A stretch of DNA of 64,000 nt from Leptodactylus fallax (Eukaryota; Chordata; Amphibia; Anura; Leptodactylidae): NCBI GenBank assembly GCA_947044405.1, contig CAMRHE010000353.1:1-64000 (forward strand). The letters run 5' to 3'. Shown here in pieces: positions 20,062 through 31,374 of the stretch. The position numbers and the translations under genes were made by a program. Under the pieces are notes generated by a model, which was given only the letters and a program-made list of their open reading frames with translations, searched no databases and was not told where the DNA came from. Within the stretch, counting starts at the first letter, position 1. Every line of letters starts with the position of its first letter.

Positions 20062-21686
20062 CAGTACAGACCAAAAGTTTGGACACACCTTCTCATTCCA
20101 AGAGTTTTCTGTATTTTCATGACTCTAAAAATTGTAGATTCACACTGAAGGCATCAAAACTATGAATTAACACATGTGGAATTATATACGTAACAAAAAA
20201 GTGTGAAACAACTGAAAATATGTCTTATATTCTAGGTTCTTCAAAGTAGCCACCTTTTGCTTTGATTACTGCTTTGCACACTCTTGGCATTCTCTTGATG
20301 AGCTTCAAGAGGTAGTCACCTGAAATGGTCTTCCAAAAGTCTTGAAGGAGTTCCCAGAGATGCTTAGCACTAGTTGGCCCTTTTGCCTTCACTCTGCGGT
20401 CCAGCTCACCCCAAACCATTTCGATTGGGTTCAGGTCTGGTGACTGTGGAGGCCAGGTCATCTGGCGTAGCACCCCATCACTCTCCTTCTTGGTCAAATA
20501 GCTCTTACAAAGTCTGGAGGTGTGTTTGGGGTCATTGTCCTGTTGAAAAATAAATGATGGTCCAACTAAACGCAAACCAGATGGAATAGCATGCCACTGC
20601 AAGATGCTGTGGTAACCATGCTGGTTCAGTATTCCTTCAATTTTGAATAAATCCCCAACAGTGTCACCAGCAAAGCACCCCCACACCATCACACCTCCTC
20701 CTCCATGCTTCAAGGTGGGAACCAGGCATGTAGAGTCCATTCGTTCACCTTTTCTGCGTCGCACAAAGACACGGTGGTTGGAACCAAAGATCTCAAATTT
20801 GGACTCATCAGACCAAAGCACAGATTTCCACAGGTCTAATGTCCATTCCTTGTGTTCTTTAGCCCAAACAATTCTCTTCTGCTTGTTGCCTGTCCTTAGC
20901 AGTGGTTTCCTAGCAGCTATTTTACCATGAAGGCCTGCTGCACACAGTCTCCTCTTAACAGTTGTTGTAGAGATGTGTCTGCTGCTAGAACTCTGTGTGG
21001 CATTGACCTGGTCTCTAATCTGAGCTGCTGTTAACCTTTGATTTCTGAGGCTGGTGACTCGGATGAACTTATCCTCCGCAGCAGAGGTGACTCTTGGTCT
21101 TCCTTTCCTGGGGCGGTCTTCATGTGAGCCAGTTTCTTTGTAGCGCTTGATGGTTTTGGCCACTGCACTTGGGGACACTTTCAAAGTTTTCCCAATTCTT
21201 CGGACTGACTGACCTTCATTTCTTAAAGTAATGATGGCCACTCGTTTTTCTTAGCTGCTTTTTTCTTGCCATAATACAAATTCTAACACTCCATTCAGTA
21301 GGACTATCAGCTGTGTATCCACCTGACTTCTGAACAACACAACTGATGGTCCCAACCCCATTTATAAGGCAAGAAATCCCACTTATTAAACCTGACAGGG
21401 CACACCTGTGAAGTGAAAACCGTTTCAGGTGACTACCTCTTGAAGCTCATCAAAAGAATGCCAAGAGTGTGCAAAGCAGTAATCAAAGCAAAAGATGGCT
21501 ACTTTGAAGAACCTAGAATATAAGACATATTTTCAGTTGTTTCACACTTTTTTGTTAAGTATATAATTCCACATGTGTTAATTCATAGTTTTGATGCCTT
21601 CATTGTGAATCTACAATTTTTAGAGTCATGAAAATACAGAAAACTCTTGGAATGAGAAGGTGTGTCCAAACTTTTGGTCTGTACTG
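20062..21686 (-). mobile_element. Tc1-type transposon, complete, 1625 bp
   Basis: The termini CAGTACAGACCAAAAGTTTG and its exact complement are flanked by TA (20060-61 and 21687-88). The terminal inverted repeats are about 265 bp, so long that they include the last ~100 bp of the transposase gene. The right repeat (21420-21540) carries an inverted copy of that coding end. The element sits in the left arm of the Penelope-related insertion. Ends, length and ORF make it the best preserved DNA transposon in the window. Confidence 0.93.
20225..21241 (-). CDS. Tc1-type transposase, nearly intact
   Basis: This is a 338-codon frame for a DDE transposase that cuts and pastes the element at TA sites. 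The N-terminal paired-like HTH (residues 1-100) includes RRIGKTLKVSPSAVAKTIKR and the GRPR minor-groove motif (47-50). The catalytic core has WSDES (D145), [11 protein letters not shown] (D235/D237) and PDLNPIE (E274), plus the glycine-rich HGGGGVMVWGCF (179-190). Usual length is about 340-345 aa. A more upstream ATG at 21274 is followed after nine codons by a small deletion that puts the true N-terminus out of frame. The listed Met is therefore internal and a few residues of the first helix are lost. Confidence 0.9.
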   Translation of the reverse strand: MAIITLRNEGQSVRRIGKTLKVSPSAVAKTIKRYKETGSHEDRPRKGRPRVTSAAEDKFIRVTSLRNQRLTAAQIRDQVNATQSSSSRHISTTTVKRRLCAAGLHGKIAARKPLLRTGNKQKRIVWAKEHKEWTLDLWKSVLWSDESKFEIFGSNHRVFVRRRKGERMDSTCLVPTLKHGGGGVMVWGCFAGDTVGDLFKIEGILNQHGYHSILQWHAIPSGLRLVGPSFIFQQDNDPKHTSRLCKSYLTKKESDGVLRQMTWPPQSPDLNPIEMVWGELDRRVKAKGPTSAKHLWELLQDFWKTISGDYLLKLIKRMPRVCKAVIKAKGGYFEEPRI

Positions 21687-22886
21687 TATGTATGTCTCAA
21701 GCACACAGACGTGCTATTGCTATATGTGCAGGGAGTGTATAAGCAGGAATGGTATATTTTTACTCTCCCTACTCCTTAATCTTATCTAAACTCCCTCACC
21801 AATACAAGCACATTAAAACAATTACCGAGTTGGCTTAAAAAAATGATAAGTATGCACTAATAAACTTTCAGGGAAGGTGCAACCCCCTGAGACACGCCCC
21901 CTGTACATGACGTTTACCATACATTATGCTCTCCTAACATCGATGAACTGCGGCGCCTCGTATAACGCACTCAGTAATTAGACAGACATTCTTTATAACC
22001 CTCTATAGGTATGACTTTCATATCTTGATTGGAAACCCTTGATTATGCAGCATCGGTTTGTGTGTGGAGGATGCGTGCATTGGATGGGAGGAGAAGGGAG
22101 GGATTTCCCTGTTATCAACTGGAGTTCCGGTTGGTATTACGTAGCAACGATGGGTCTGCGCATGTCTGTGGGAGGTGTGGTGCGGAGGCTATGAGCGATT
22201 GGCACTGAGTTGTGGAGGTGGAGCATATCCCTGGATAAGGACGCACGAGCGCTTAGATCAGTACCGCCGGCATCAGTGCAGTCACGCTGATGGTTATGCT
22301 ACTATCATTGTTTGGTCATTGCTTAAAACAGCGGTTTTAACTGCTACTTGCAATTATATTGAGCCCCTGATGAATCTTTCATGAGGAAACACGTAGGAGT
22401 ATGTTACATCTGCAGTATATTCAGTTTCATGTCATGTTTGCTGAAGTTGTGTCCTCTCTCAGCCCTGTTGCGTGGCATTAGGCCAGTAACCTCAGGGTAG
22501 GGGGAGGGATGCACCTTCCCTGAAAGTTTATTAGTGCATACTTATTTTTGAAGCCACAACGGTAATGGTTTTGACGTGCTTGTATTGGTGAGGGAGTTTA
22601 GATAAGATAAAGGAGCAGGGATAGAAAAAAAAAAATATACCATTCCTGCTTATACACTCCTTGCACATATAGCAATAGCAGTCTGAGTGCTTAAGACATA
22701 TATATATTTTGCATTTGCTGCTGATTATAGGCGGTTTTTGGGTGTGACTTTTTGTATTTTGCCCTAAGGAATTTTTTAGGTGTTCATTACAATTTTTAAC
22801 TTATACCTTAATAAAAGTGAAGTTTTACACTATAATCAATTGTTCTTTGCTACCAGTCTTTCCAATTCAGTTCTCTCTGTGAATAT

Positions 22887-23280
22887 AAGTTCTGCTGACT
22901 ACCACAATACATAATACATGTGAATGTAAACAGATATCTGGGCACACAGCAAGATACAGAAGGGAAGGAGTGCCAGTGAGCTTTTGGAGGGCATATTTTG
23001 TTGTGATTAGTTTCGGGCACCATGTTGCATTTGCAGAGCCCCTGAGATGCCAAAACAGTGGAAACCCCCAGAAAGTGATCCCATTTTGAAAACTAGACCC
23101 CTCAAGGAAGTTATCAAGGGGTATAGTGAGTTTTCAGTTAAATCAAATACCATTGGGATGTGAAAATTAAAAATTACTTTTATTCCGATAAAATGTTGCT
23201 TTAGTCCCAAATTTTTCATCTTCACAAAGGGTTAAAGGAGAATATCCAAAAATATTCCAAGAAGTTATCCAGCAGATGGA
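22887..23280. repeat. Anuran-type long repeat, right part
   Basis: This is the continuation of the repeat interrupted at 19832. Tracts ATCTGGGCACACAGCAAGATACAGAAGG, GAGCCCCTGAGATGCC and ATCCCATTTTGAAAACTAGACCCCTCAAGG match those at 57890-58060. Non-coding. Confidence 0.75.
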
Positions 23281-23645
23281 AACCTGGTCTAATAAATAAA
23301 ACTTCCCCTGTGTCTTGTGGTTGTCTCTACCCCTCACCCCTTTTTCTCTTTTTTTTTTTCTTTGCCTTGTTGCTTGGTTTATGTGATTGATTTCAAATTA
23401 TTTGGGGATACGGCAGGTAGCCTTTCCCTCTCTGATATCCCTGTTTTGTTTAATTTTTGTACTTTGTTTAAAAAAAAAAAAACTTCAATAAAAATTACAG
23501 TTAAAAGTAAATAAATAAAACTAATCAGCATGGTATAAAATAACAAGTCCATTGGATAAGAGTACTTGGAAAAAATGGACATGATGAAACGGCTTACACG
23601 TTTCAAGGTGCTAGGCCCCTTAATCCGATTATGGAAATGCCCCAC
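23281..23645 (+). repeat. L1 3' end fragment, then Penelope terminal-repeat fragment
   Basis: 23295-23515 resembles an L1 3' UTR (T-rich, ending AAACTTCAATAAAAATTACAG with an AATAAA signal and A-rich tail). 23521-23645 contains ATGATGAAACGGCTTACACGTTTCAAGG, a Penelope-type terminal motif. Both are fragments without ORFs. Confidence 0.45.
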
Positions 23646-23789
23646 TGTTGATTTATTATTATTATTATTATTATAGCACCATTAATTCCATGGTGCTGTA
23701 CATTTGAGGGTTTACATACAGTACACAAAATATACAAAACAAATACAATACTAACAGTGATCACTAGCACAGTGGGATAGAGGGCTGTG

Positions 23790-24330
23790 ATGATTCCACT
23801 TAAATATGGCTATAACTCAGAGATGTATTTTGATCTCTGGGTATCGTATCTACCGCTTTCTTCCATTCATTCATAATGTGCACAGCCTACTCATAGGTAT
23901 ATTGCCAATAGTGGCCGGACTGGAACAATAGGGCTTTGTTTCCATCCCAGCAGGGCTCCATTGAATTCCTACACAGCCCTGAGTGATCAAACAAACATGC
24001 ATTGGTCAGCCTGAGTTGGTAGATCAGACATGGTTGATAACATTGTATCATTTCACTTGGTCTCATCTCCATACAAAGGATCTGGACTTGAGTGCATTAA
24101 TCAATCAGACTTGCTGTTGTTGATGACCTCATTCTGGGTGGTGTCATCAAGGGTATAAAAGATGAGGTAAGAGGCCAGTGGGAGAGTTTTTTCAGACAGA
24201 CTACAAGAGATCACAGAGTGACCACTGTGATGAGCATGCAGGCTGGATTGTTGTGTTGATGCCACATGCTAGGAAGCCTCCACTGGTTATTCACACATAC
24301 CAGAGCATGTGTGAGTGTTGGACTACAGAA
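23790..24330. other. Unassigned stretch, possibly LTR-derived
   Basis: No ORF is supported here. A TATA-like GGTATAAAAGATGAGG at 24148-24163 and the absence of LINE similarity suggest an LTR fragment lying between the LINE 3' tail and its coding part. No paired ends or target duplication were found. Confidence 0.3.
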
Positions 24331-26065
24331 CCACAGCAAAGAGATATGTGGCTACAGAAAGAGGGTGTGGCGAGGAGGTGGTGTGCGAGTTGAATGAGCA
24401 GTTGGTGAGGTATGAGGAGATCCAAGAAAGGGCCAGGTCTGTGATGCCAAGGAATGAGAGCTTTTCTAACAAGAGGGAATGGTCAACTGTGTCAAAGGCA
24501 GAGGACAGGTCAAGGAGAAGGAGGACAGAGTAGTGACGCTTGGCTTTTGCAGTTAGTAGGTCGTTTGTGACTTTGGTTAGGGCAGTTTCTGTGGAGTGAT
24601 GGGATCTGAAGCCTGACTGTAGTCTGTCAAAGAGTAAGTTGGACGAGAGATAGGAGGAGAGTTCGGAGTGGACGTACTGTTCAAGTAATTTAGAGGCGTA
24701 CGGGAGCAGTGAGATGGGGGCGATAGTTGGCTGGAGAGGACAGGTCAAGGGACGGTTTCTTAAGTATAAGTGTAACGGTAGCATTTTTGAAGGCGGAAGG
24801 AAATAATCCTCTGGTTAGGAATAGGTTGAAGAGATCGGTTAGGGCAGGAGTAAAGACTTCAATGAGGTTGGGTATGAGATGTGACTGGATCGGGTCAAAC
24901 GCACAGGAGGTGAGGTTGGATTTAGAGATTGGGGTGGAGAGCTTTTCATCAGTGACTGTGGAGAAACAGGTTAAAGATGAAGAGCACTGAGCAGTTGGGT
25001 AGAGTGGTTGCCGGGGGTGTAGGGTGAGACTGTCTCTGATGGTGTCAATTTTGCTTTTGAAATAAGAGGCAAATTCATCAGCTGAGATAATTGATGTCGG
25101 AGGGGGCACAGGAGGATGGAGAAGGGAGTTGAAGGTAGTGAATAGCTGTTTGGAGTTGCGGGATAGGGCAGATATGAGTGTGGTGAAGTAGACCTGCTTT
25201 GCAGAGGTGAGTGCGTTCTTGAATGTGAGTACTGCCTTTTTGTACCTAAGGAAGTCCTCCTGGGAGTGGCTCTTCTTCCAGAGGCGTTCTGCAACCCGTG
25301 AGGCACGTCTCAGTTTTTTAGTAAGATCAGTGTGCCAGGGTTGCCTATTGATCGGTCGGGCTTTGGTGTTTGTGAAGGGGGCCACAGAGTCAAGGGCTGA
25401 AGTAATGGTGGTATTATAGAAGGCAGCAGCGGCATCTGCATCCTGGAGTGAGGATATATCAGTGAGTGGTAGGAGAGAGTCTGAAAGCGTGCAGATGTCA
25501 AGGCGATTAAGGTTCCTGTGGGGGCGTGTTGGTTTAGGGGTTGGGGGGTCTATTACAGAGAACAGGGCAGAGAATGTCAGCAGGTTCTGGTCAGAGAGCG
25601 TGGTCGGAGAGTTTGGATAGAGTGCAGAGGCGGGTGAATATGAGGTCCGCGTGTGCCTCTTTGTGTAGGTGGCAGTGGAGGACCATTGAGAGAGACCTAA
25701 GGAGGCGGTGAGGGACAGGAGACTGTAATCGGAGGGGTGGTTTGTGTTAGTGGGGATGTTGAAATCACTCAGGATGATGGTGGGGATGTCTGTGGATAGG
25801 TAGTGCATTAGCCAGGTGGTGAAATGGTCGATGAAGGTGGCGGTAGGTCCTGGCGGTCGATATATGACAGCTGGTTGGAGGGTGAGTAAATGCAAACAGA
25901 GTGCACTTCAAAGGAGGGTAGGGTGAGAGCAGGTAGTGGCTGGATTGGGGCGAAGGAGCAATTGCCAGGTGGGAGTATACCTATGCCTCCGCCTGGTTTA
26001 TTGTTGGGACGGGGAGTGTGCGAGAATTGCAGCCCTTCAAAAGAGAAGGCAGCAGGGGAGGTAGT
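24330..26065 (-). pseudogene. CR1/L2-group LINE ORF2 remnant (EN-RT)
   Basis: This is a protein for target-primed reverse transcription. Endonuclease blocks are GGGIGILPPGN (about 25985), VIYRPPGP (about 25870) and the catalytic-type IILSDFNIPTN (about 25775). The RT follows: DPIQSHLIPNLIE, FKNATVTLILKKPS, then after a frameshift near 24730 the blocks LQSGFRSHHSTETAL, LLLLDLSSAFDTVDH (first palm Asp) and FLGITDLALSWISSYL. The YxDD motif and thumb are missing because the sequence ends at about 24330. It has one clear frameshift and truncation at both ends. It differs from the L2 at 58597 in sequence and 3' tail. Confidence 0.8.
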
Positions 26066-27960
26066 GTGAGGGTGTGGATAGAAATTTCTGTGTTGGCACA
26101 CAGCAGGGAAGGAGCACCATTAAGGTTTTCAGGCGCCATGTCGCATTTGCAGAACCCCTGAAGAACCAGCACAGTGGAAAGCCCCAACAAATTTTGGAAA
26201 CTAGACTCTTCAAGGAATCTGTCGAGGTATATAGTCAGTATTTTGAACTCACAGTTGTTCCACTGAATTTCCGCTAAATTTCTCATTTTCACAGAAGGCT
26301 AAAGGAGAAAAAGCACCCCAAAGTTTGTTACACAATTTATCCTGAACACGGCAAAACCCCATATCTCGTCCTAACCTGCTGTATGAGCATTTGACTTTTA
26401 GAGGACAAATTTTGCTGGAATTGTTTTGGGTGTCATGTCTCATTTGTAGACCCCTAAAATACCAGTACAACAGAAAATCCCAAAACATGACCCCATCTTG
26501 GAAACTACACCACTCAAGAAAGTTATCATGGCCTATACTGAGCACTTTGATCCGACAGCTGTTTCATTGATTTTATTAAATTAAAAAAATAATTGAAATT
26601 AATTAATTTATTCAAATTAATTGAAATTAATTGAAAATGAAAAATTATATTTTTTGCAATAAAATGTTGCTTTAGCCACAAATTTTTCATTTCTAAAAAG
26701 GTTAAATGTAAAAATATATCCTGCAATTTGTTACACAATTTCTCCTGACCACAGAAATACCCTACATGTGAAGGAAAACTGCTGTTTTGACACATGGCAA
26801 GGTAGAGAAAGCAGGGAGAGCCATTAAGCTTTTGGAGAGCAGAATTTATAGGTGCTAATGCAGTGGAGAGTACCAAGAAGTGACTTCACTTTGGAAACTG
26901 CACCCCTCAAAGGGTATAGTGATCATTTTGACCCCAGAGATTCTTTCCAAAAGGAAATATGTAGCAGGTGGTGCAAAATGAAAATTTACATTTATCCAGA
27001 TAGGCCATTTCAGTACCCAATATGTCATACCCATATCATGGCACTGTGAAAAGTCAGCGCTCCAGTTATCATGCTCTGTTTCCTGATGAAACCATAATCT
27101 TTTGCCCAGAAATACAGCAGGGCTCAGAAATGAAGAAGTACCATGCATATATGTATTTTACACTGCATATTGACAAGCAATTGCAGAGGGCCTGAGGCCA
27201 AATAAAAAAATAAATAAAAATAAAATGGACCTCTTATTTTAGAAACTACTCCCATCAAGCAATGTATCAAGGGTTATAACAAGCATTTTTACCGCTCGAG
27301 TATTGCATTATTTTAAATTTCCAGAAATAAATGCTAAAAAATTAAAAAGTGAAAAGTTAAAATTGCAATTTTTATTTTGAGAGAAACACCATTTCAGTGC
27401 CCGATATGTTGCGCCCAGCTTGTGACAGCAGAGACACACACTCCAAAAACTGTTAAGCGGGTTATCCTTGGTACGACAGCTTTTGGAGCATTCGTCTATG
27501 GCACAAGATGGGCACAACATATAGTGAACTGAAACGACATTTCTGGCAATATTGTCACTCACTTTGCACAGCTGATGGTGCATTAATTATTAAAAAACAT
27601 TTGGGGGGGAAAAATGCTCATTGTACCCTGGGATAAGTTCCTTGGAGGAGTGTAGTTTACAAAGTTGGGGGGGGTCACATGTCAGGGGATTTCACTTTAC
27701 TGGCATTTCAGGAACTCTGCAAAATTGGCATGACGTCCAAAAAACAAACGGTCTCCAAAACCCAAATAGCGCTGCTTCTCTTCTGCCCAAACATCAGTTT
27801 ATATCCACATATGATAGTTAAGTGGGGTATCCTCAGTACAATGTCATATTTGTGGGCATAAATTGCTGTTTGGGCACACAGCAGGGCACAGAAGAGAAGC
27901 ACTGTTTGACTTTCAGAGCGCTAATTTAGACTGGTCGCCAGTATAAATCTGCTATCACTA
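26066..27960. repeat. Anuran-type long repeat block
   Basis: Non-coding. Recurrent tracts include GCGCCATGTCGCATTTGCAGAACCCC (26127), TGGAAACTACACCACTCAAG (26500) and GGCATAAATTGCTGTTTGGGCAC (27857). The clauses recur roughly every 360-400 bp, as in the block at 57840-58596. Several short frames (for example 27308-27583) are antisense or chance ORFs in this repeat. Confidence 0.7.
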
Positions 27961-29154
27961 GTTACTGCTGATACAAGACAGCCTGTGTCACAGACCTATA
28001 ATGGAGATCACAGTGCAGCCTCCCAGACTGTATATTTTTTGTCTCTTCAATTATTTCAACGAATATGTAAAGAAAAGGATAATTACACTGTCCCCCAGCA
28101 GTAGTGTCGGTATAGTCATCTAACTGATCATTTGATGCTGCGCTGAAGCATCATGGGATTGATAGCACAACAAAGATAAATATAAATATTAAAGTCAACA
28201 TGGTGTCTCATCAGGAATTACGAGAAGCTGGATTGTAAGGATATGAGGGCACTATAAATGAAAAAAATCTTGAACGACAGACAATTAGGTGAGGGGTGCA
28301 GGGATGGAAAAAAGTGTTTTGCCTGGAGTGCTTCTTTAAGTATTTCTTGTTTAGAAAAATCACAGCATACAGTATTTAACCTTTTAACTACTGGACTGCA
28401 TAATGCATATTGGGAATCTGTGGAGTCCTTGAACTCATTAGGTGGTATATGGTCTGGGTTGGGGTGCGATTTAGCTCAACCTTGTAATTTAGGTTGCAGT
28501 TTGGGCAGGAGATTGAAATACAGTACTACTTGCAGTCCCACTGGAGTTATCAAAACTGTGTAGCTCACCTGTGTAGGTCACCTCTATTGGAGTGACGAAA
28601 AAAGCACAGGGCTATGTCATGTGCCTAGTTTTCGAGACTTGCTTATTCCCATCTTGGCCGTGATTTGCTGACATGGGAAAAAAAAAAAACCTTTAATCTC
28701 AAATTTGGGTAAAGGGTTGGCCAATTTCAGCATTGGGCTGCAAACGCCACATAACGTCATTTAACCGATTCCCACTGCACAGCCTTTGTACATCCTATCT
28801 GCTGAGCCAATTCTGCAACAAGACATAAAAAGTAATTTAAATAGGATACTACAGTCATCATTTGATCCACATAAAATGCTGTTTAGTTGTCGAACTCATC
28901 TGTCCCTCCAGATAACGCAGCTGCTAATCCAACTGTCCTAACTGCTCACTATCTCTCCCAACACCAGCTAATCAGAGATGCACACAGATCTCGGGCTGTG
29001 CTGCTGCATCCTAATACCAAGCAGCTTGCTGATGAACTACTGTAGTGTTTAAAACAGGCAGTATCACCCCCTAACATATTAACTGGTTGTAAAAGGACGA
29101 GGCTCCCTCTTTTACACAGTCAAAAACTGGACCTAACCCCTTTTTTGACATCTG
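27961..29154. other. No recognised gene or element
   Basis: About 1.2 kb of mixed composition. I see no splice-bounded exon, no termini and no RNA gene. A short A-tract lies at 28678-28690. The frame 28258-28563 is open for 101 codons but has no recognisable domain and ordinary non-coding composition. Confidence 0.4.
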
Positions 29155-29860
29155 TCGTACAATAACCCCTTTAAGGACGCAGCCGAAAAGGACCTTAAAG
29201 GGGTATTCCCACAAACATAACCATTTTTAAATTTGTAGATAATTAAAAGTTGAACATTTTTGCAAGTATAAGTAATTAAACATTTTGCAGAGTTTTAAAG
29301 ATTTTCTCTAAATATCTTGTGGTCACAGTCTTGTTGTCTTGATCGGTTGCCAATGGATACAGCCATGAATGCAGGATCTTTCTAAGGTCAGAAAATCAGC
29401 AATGTTTTCCTTATCATGGCCGGGATATCTTCTTATACATGTAGTGTCCCTGCCTGATAGCTCAGTTACAATAACAAAATCATGGCTGGGTTTTCATATG
29501 GTCCCAGACCATATAAAGTTTCTGCATTTGTGGTTGTATCCATTGGCAACCGATCAAGACCACAGACTCTCACCACTAAGATAGTTAGAGGAAATCTTTA
29601 AAACTCTGCAGAATTTTTAACTACTTATATTTGCAAAAATGTTTAACTTTTAATTATCTACAAATATAGATATGGTTATGATCATGGGAATACCCCTTTA
29701 ATGATCAGACCTCACTTTCCAAATCTGACATGTTACTTTATGTGGTAATAACTTTGAGACACTTTAAGTTATCAAAGTGATTCTCAGACTGTTTTTTTTT
29801 TCCATGACACATTGTACCTCGTGTCACTGGTAAATTTTGGTACACAGGCATTATGTTTCA
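29155..29860. repeat. Anuran repeat start, split by a MITE
   Basis: 29155-29198 (CCCCTTTAAGGACGCAGCC...) and 29702-29860 (TGACATGTTACTTTATGTGG...ACACATTGTACCTC) together reproduce the order at 57140-57300. The stretch between them is the foldback MITE, so the target of that MITE can be read directly. Confidence 0.75.
29195..29701. mobile_element. Foldback TTAA MITE (T2-like), copy 2
   Basis: This is 507 bp including TTAA on each side: TTAA-AGGGGTATTCCC at 29195 and GGGAATACCCCT-TTAA ending 29701. Inverted inner arms pair TTGATCGGTTGCCAATGG (29337) with CCATTGGCAACCGATCAA (29539). It has the same length and structure as copy 1 at 2931-3435. TTAA target use also occurs in piggyBac-type elements; no transposase is present to decide. 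Confidence 0.9.
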
Positions 29861-29959
29861 CCTCGATCCTCATTTAGTTTTTCATCTAGGTGACCAGGGT
29901 GGGGGTCCTATCCATGTAGAAGCTGTCTAGCTTGTCAATGGGGATAGGACATCAGATTG

Positions 29960-30340
29960 TACATCATATCAATTGCAGAACATCAGCTGTCATTTTTAAT
30001 ATGCAACTTGTCTGTGTGGATTGATTTATATCAGTTTAACATCCCGATATCTACGGGTACGAGTGCTACAACACGTGAATGATATTGAGACGACATGTGA
30101 CCTTCCAAGTGAACATGCATAGAATCAACAATCTGAAACCAATTGCACAGCGTTTTTGGGAACATCATCCAGGCCAATGACAGAAGTTGAGGATCAAGGA
30201 GATCGATCACATTCTTTTGGGCTCAAGGGGTTGTGATAATAAATAATGATTGGTCCTGTACTGAATGTAAGTGGATCACCAGTTTGAAAACCAAGACCCC
30301 TTGGACCTAAATAGTAAATTAGACCTTTTTGGCCTATTCA
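29960..30340 (+). pseudogene. PLE GIY-YIG endonuclease remnant
   Basis: Plus-strand sequence reads CRTSAVIFNMQ, then after a one-base shift CLCGLIYISLTSRYLRVRV and QHVNDIET. This matches the GIY-YIG core of Penelope-like polyproteins with the second glycine replaced by Ser (IYIS for YVG). A further shifted frame gives LRIKEIDHILLGSRGCDNK, corresponding to the conserved segment that follows the endonuclease in PLEs. It has at least two frameshifts and several stops. This is the third PLE lineage in the window. Confidence 0.7.
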
Positions 30341-31134
30341 TGAGCACTTTATATTATATATTATATTATATATCAGAAGTTGGCTCTCTAGCTCGAAGTT
30401 TTATTGTGGGGTGGTAGGTTACATTCTTTCAACAAAATATATTGTTTATTATTATTATTATTTTGGTATTATTAATCAGTATACTTTAGGGATGCATATT
30501 TTGAGTTTGAAGATGGGTTATACTTTGATATGCGGGGCATTTAGGCTAACATTGTGATATTGCATAAATGTAATTTTAGTTTATGCTTAAGGGTATATTT
30601 TCTTCGATCTTGATTGAGATATCCTTGTCTTTTTAAATATATATATATTGCATTACATAAATAGTGCAATGTATTAAGTAAGAAATCAAAAGATTGCAAG
30701 ATCAAGTCCTTTAGGGAGGCTAAAAAAATAGTGCATCCATTACCATCTTAAGAGTTATCAGTCTCTGGTAGTTGTAGCAGGAACCTGGTACTGATTGTAC
30801 AGGTACAGTGGCAGTGTCATGACAACAAATCCATCATTGAGTATTTAACTGACCATAGCTCATGACGGAACACCTAAAGGTTGTTAATACATACTCTCTT
30901 GCCAGATCGGATCTTTGGTATGAAGAGACACTAATGCACTATGGGAAAGATGGGTTACAGTTACCAAAGCAATAATCCAACTTCCAGCAAGAATCACATG
31001 TCCTATTGTAATTAATGGGACCTGTGCACAATACTTGCTGTGGAGTGAATGGTTATAAAAGCACTGGCTGCTACTAGGTAGGGTATGTGGGTGCCTATTT
31101 GTGTCACTTGCAACTAACTGGGTGATATTGCCTA
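30341..31134. other. No recognised gene; probable PLE 3' region
   Basis: This contains an alternating TATAT tract (30347-30372), an ATT microsatellite (30447-30462) and a TATATATAT tract at 30639. No coding frames or termini are identifiable. Part of it probably belongs to the PLE above. Confidence 0.4.
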
Positions 31135-31315
31135 AAAGTAAAGGGGTTTTTCAGGAGCTAATTATTAATGACCTATCTGATAAGTGGTGGTCCGACATCC
31201 AGAACCTCTACAGATCTACTACTTGAAGTAGCAGCTGTGCTTGGGTGAGTGTCGCTTCCACTTCACAGGCCTGTGAACCCACCAAACTATTTAACTTGGA
31301 AAGCCCTTTTAAAAT
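31135..31315. mobile_element. Decayed TTAA-type MITE
   Basis: The left end GTAAAGGGGTTTTTCAGGA and right end GGAAAGCCCTTTTAAA are imperfectly inverted. The interior (GACCTATCTGATAAGTGGTGGTCCGACATCC) resembles a common frog MITE interior. Length about 180 bp. Confidence 0.5.
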
Positions 31316-31374
31316 CTTGTTTTTTTCATTTCCAAATTAAAGATGATTTTTTACTTTAATCTCAATTTATAAAC

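Larger units (their letters stand above)
19833..22886. mobile_element. Penelope-related inverted-arm element, no ORF of its own
   Basis: This insertion is bounded by AAGTTCTCCTGACTA (19818-19832) and AAGTTCTGCTGACTA (22887-22901), a 15-bp target duplication with one mismatch. The left arm (19877-20061 and 21687-21888, split by a Tc1) and right arm (about 22518-22886) are inverted copies of about 370-385 bp. The spacer (21889-22517) has no ORF but carries CCTGATGAATCTTTCATGAGG...ACACGTAGG near 22365-22400, the Penelope terminal-repeat motif. Without the Tc1 the element is about 1.43 kb. It may be two terminal repeats joined head to head. Confidence 0.75.
23646..26065 (-). mobile_element. CR1/L2-group LINE, truncated and interrupted
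   Basis: The 3' tail is an (ATT)n stretch followed by AGCACCATTAATTCCATGGTGCTGTACA (23675-23702), the stem-type 3' end of frog L2/CR1 LINEs. Coding sequence on the minus strand runs from about 26065 (endonuclease) to 24330 (RT palm). The stretch 23790-24330 does not look like this LINE and may be a later insertion. The 5' end is cut within the endonuclease and abuts anuran repeat. Confidence 0.75.

Noticed and set aside
20643..20930. Plus-strand frame of 95 codons
   Set aside because: Shadow of the Tc1 transposase on the opposite strand.
28258..28563. 101-codon plus-strand frame in otherwise unassigned DNA
   Set aside because: No domain, no splice context, no similarity I recognise; length is unremarkable for chance.
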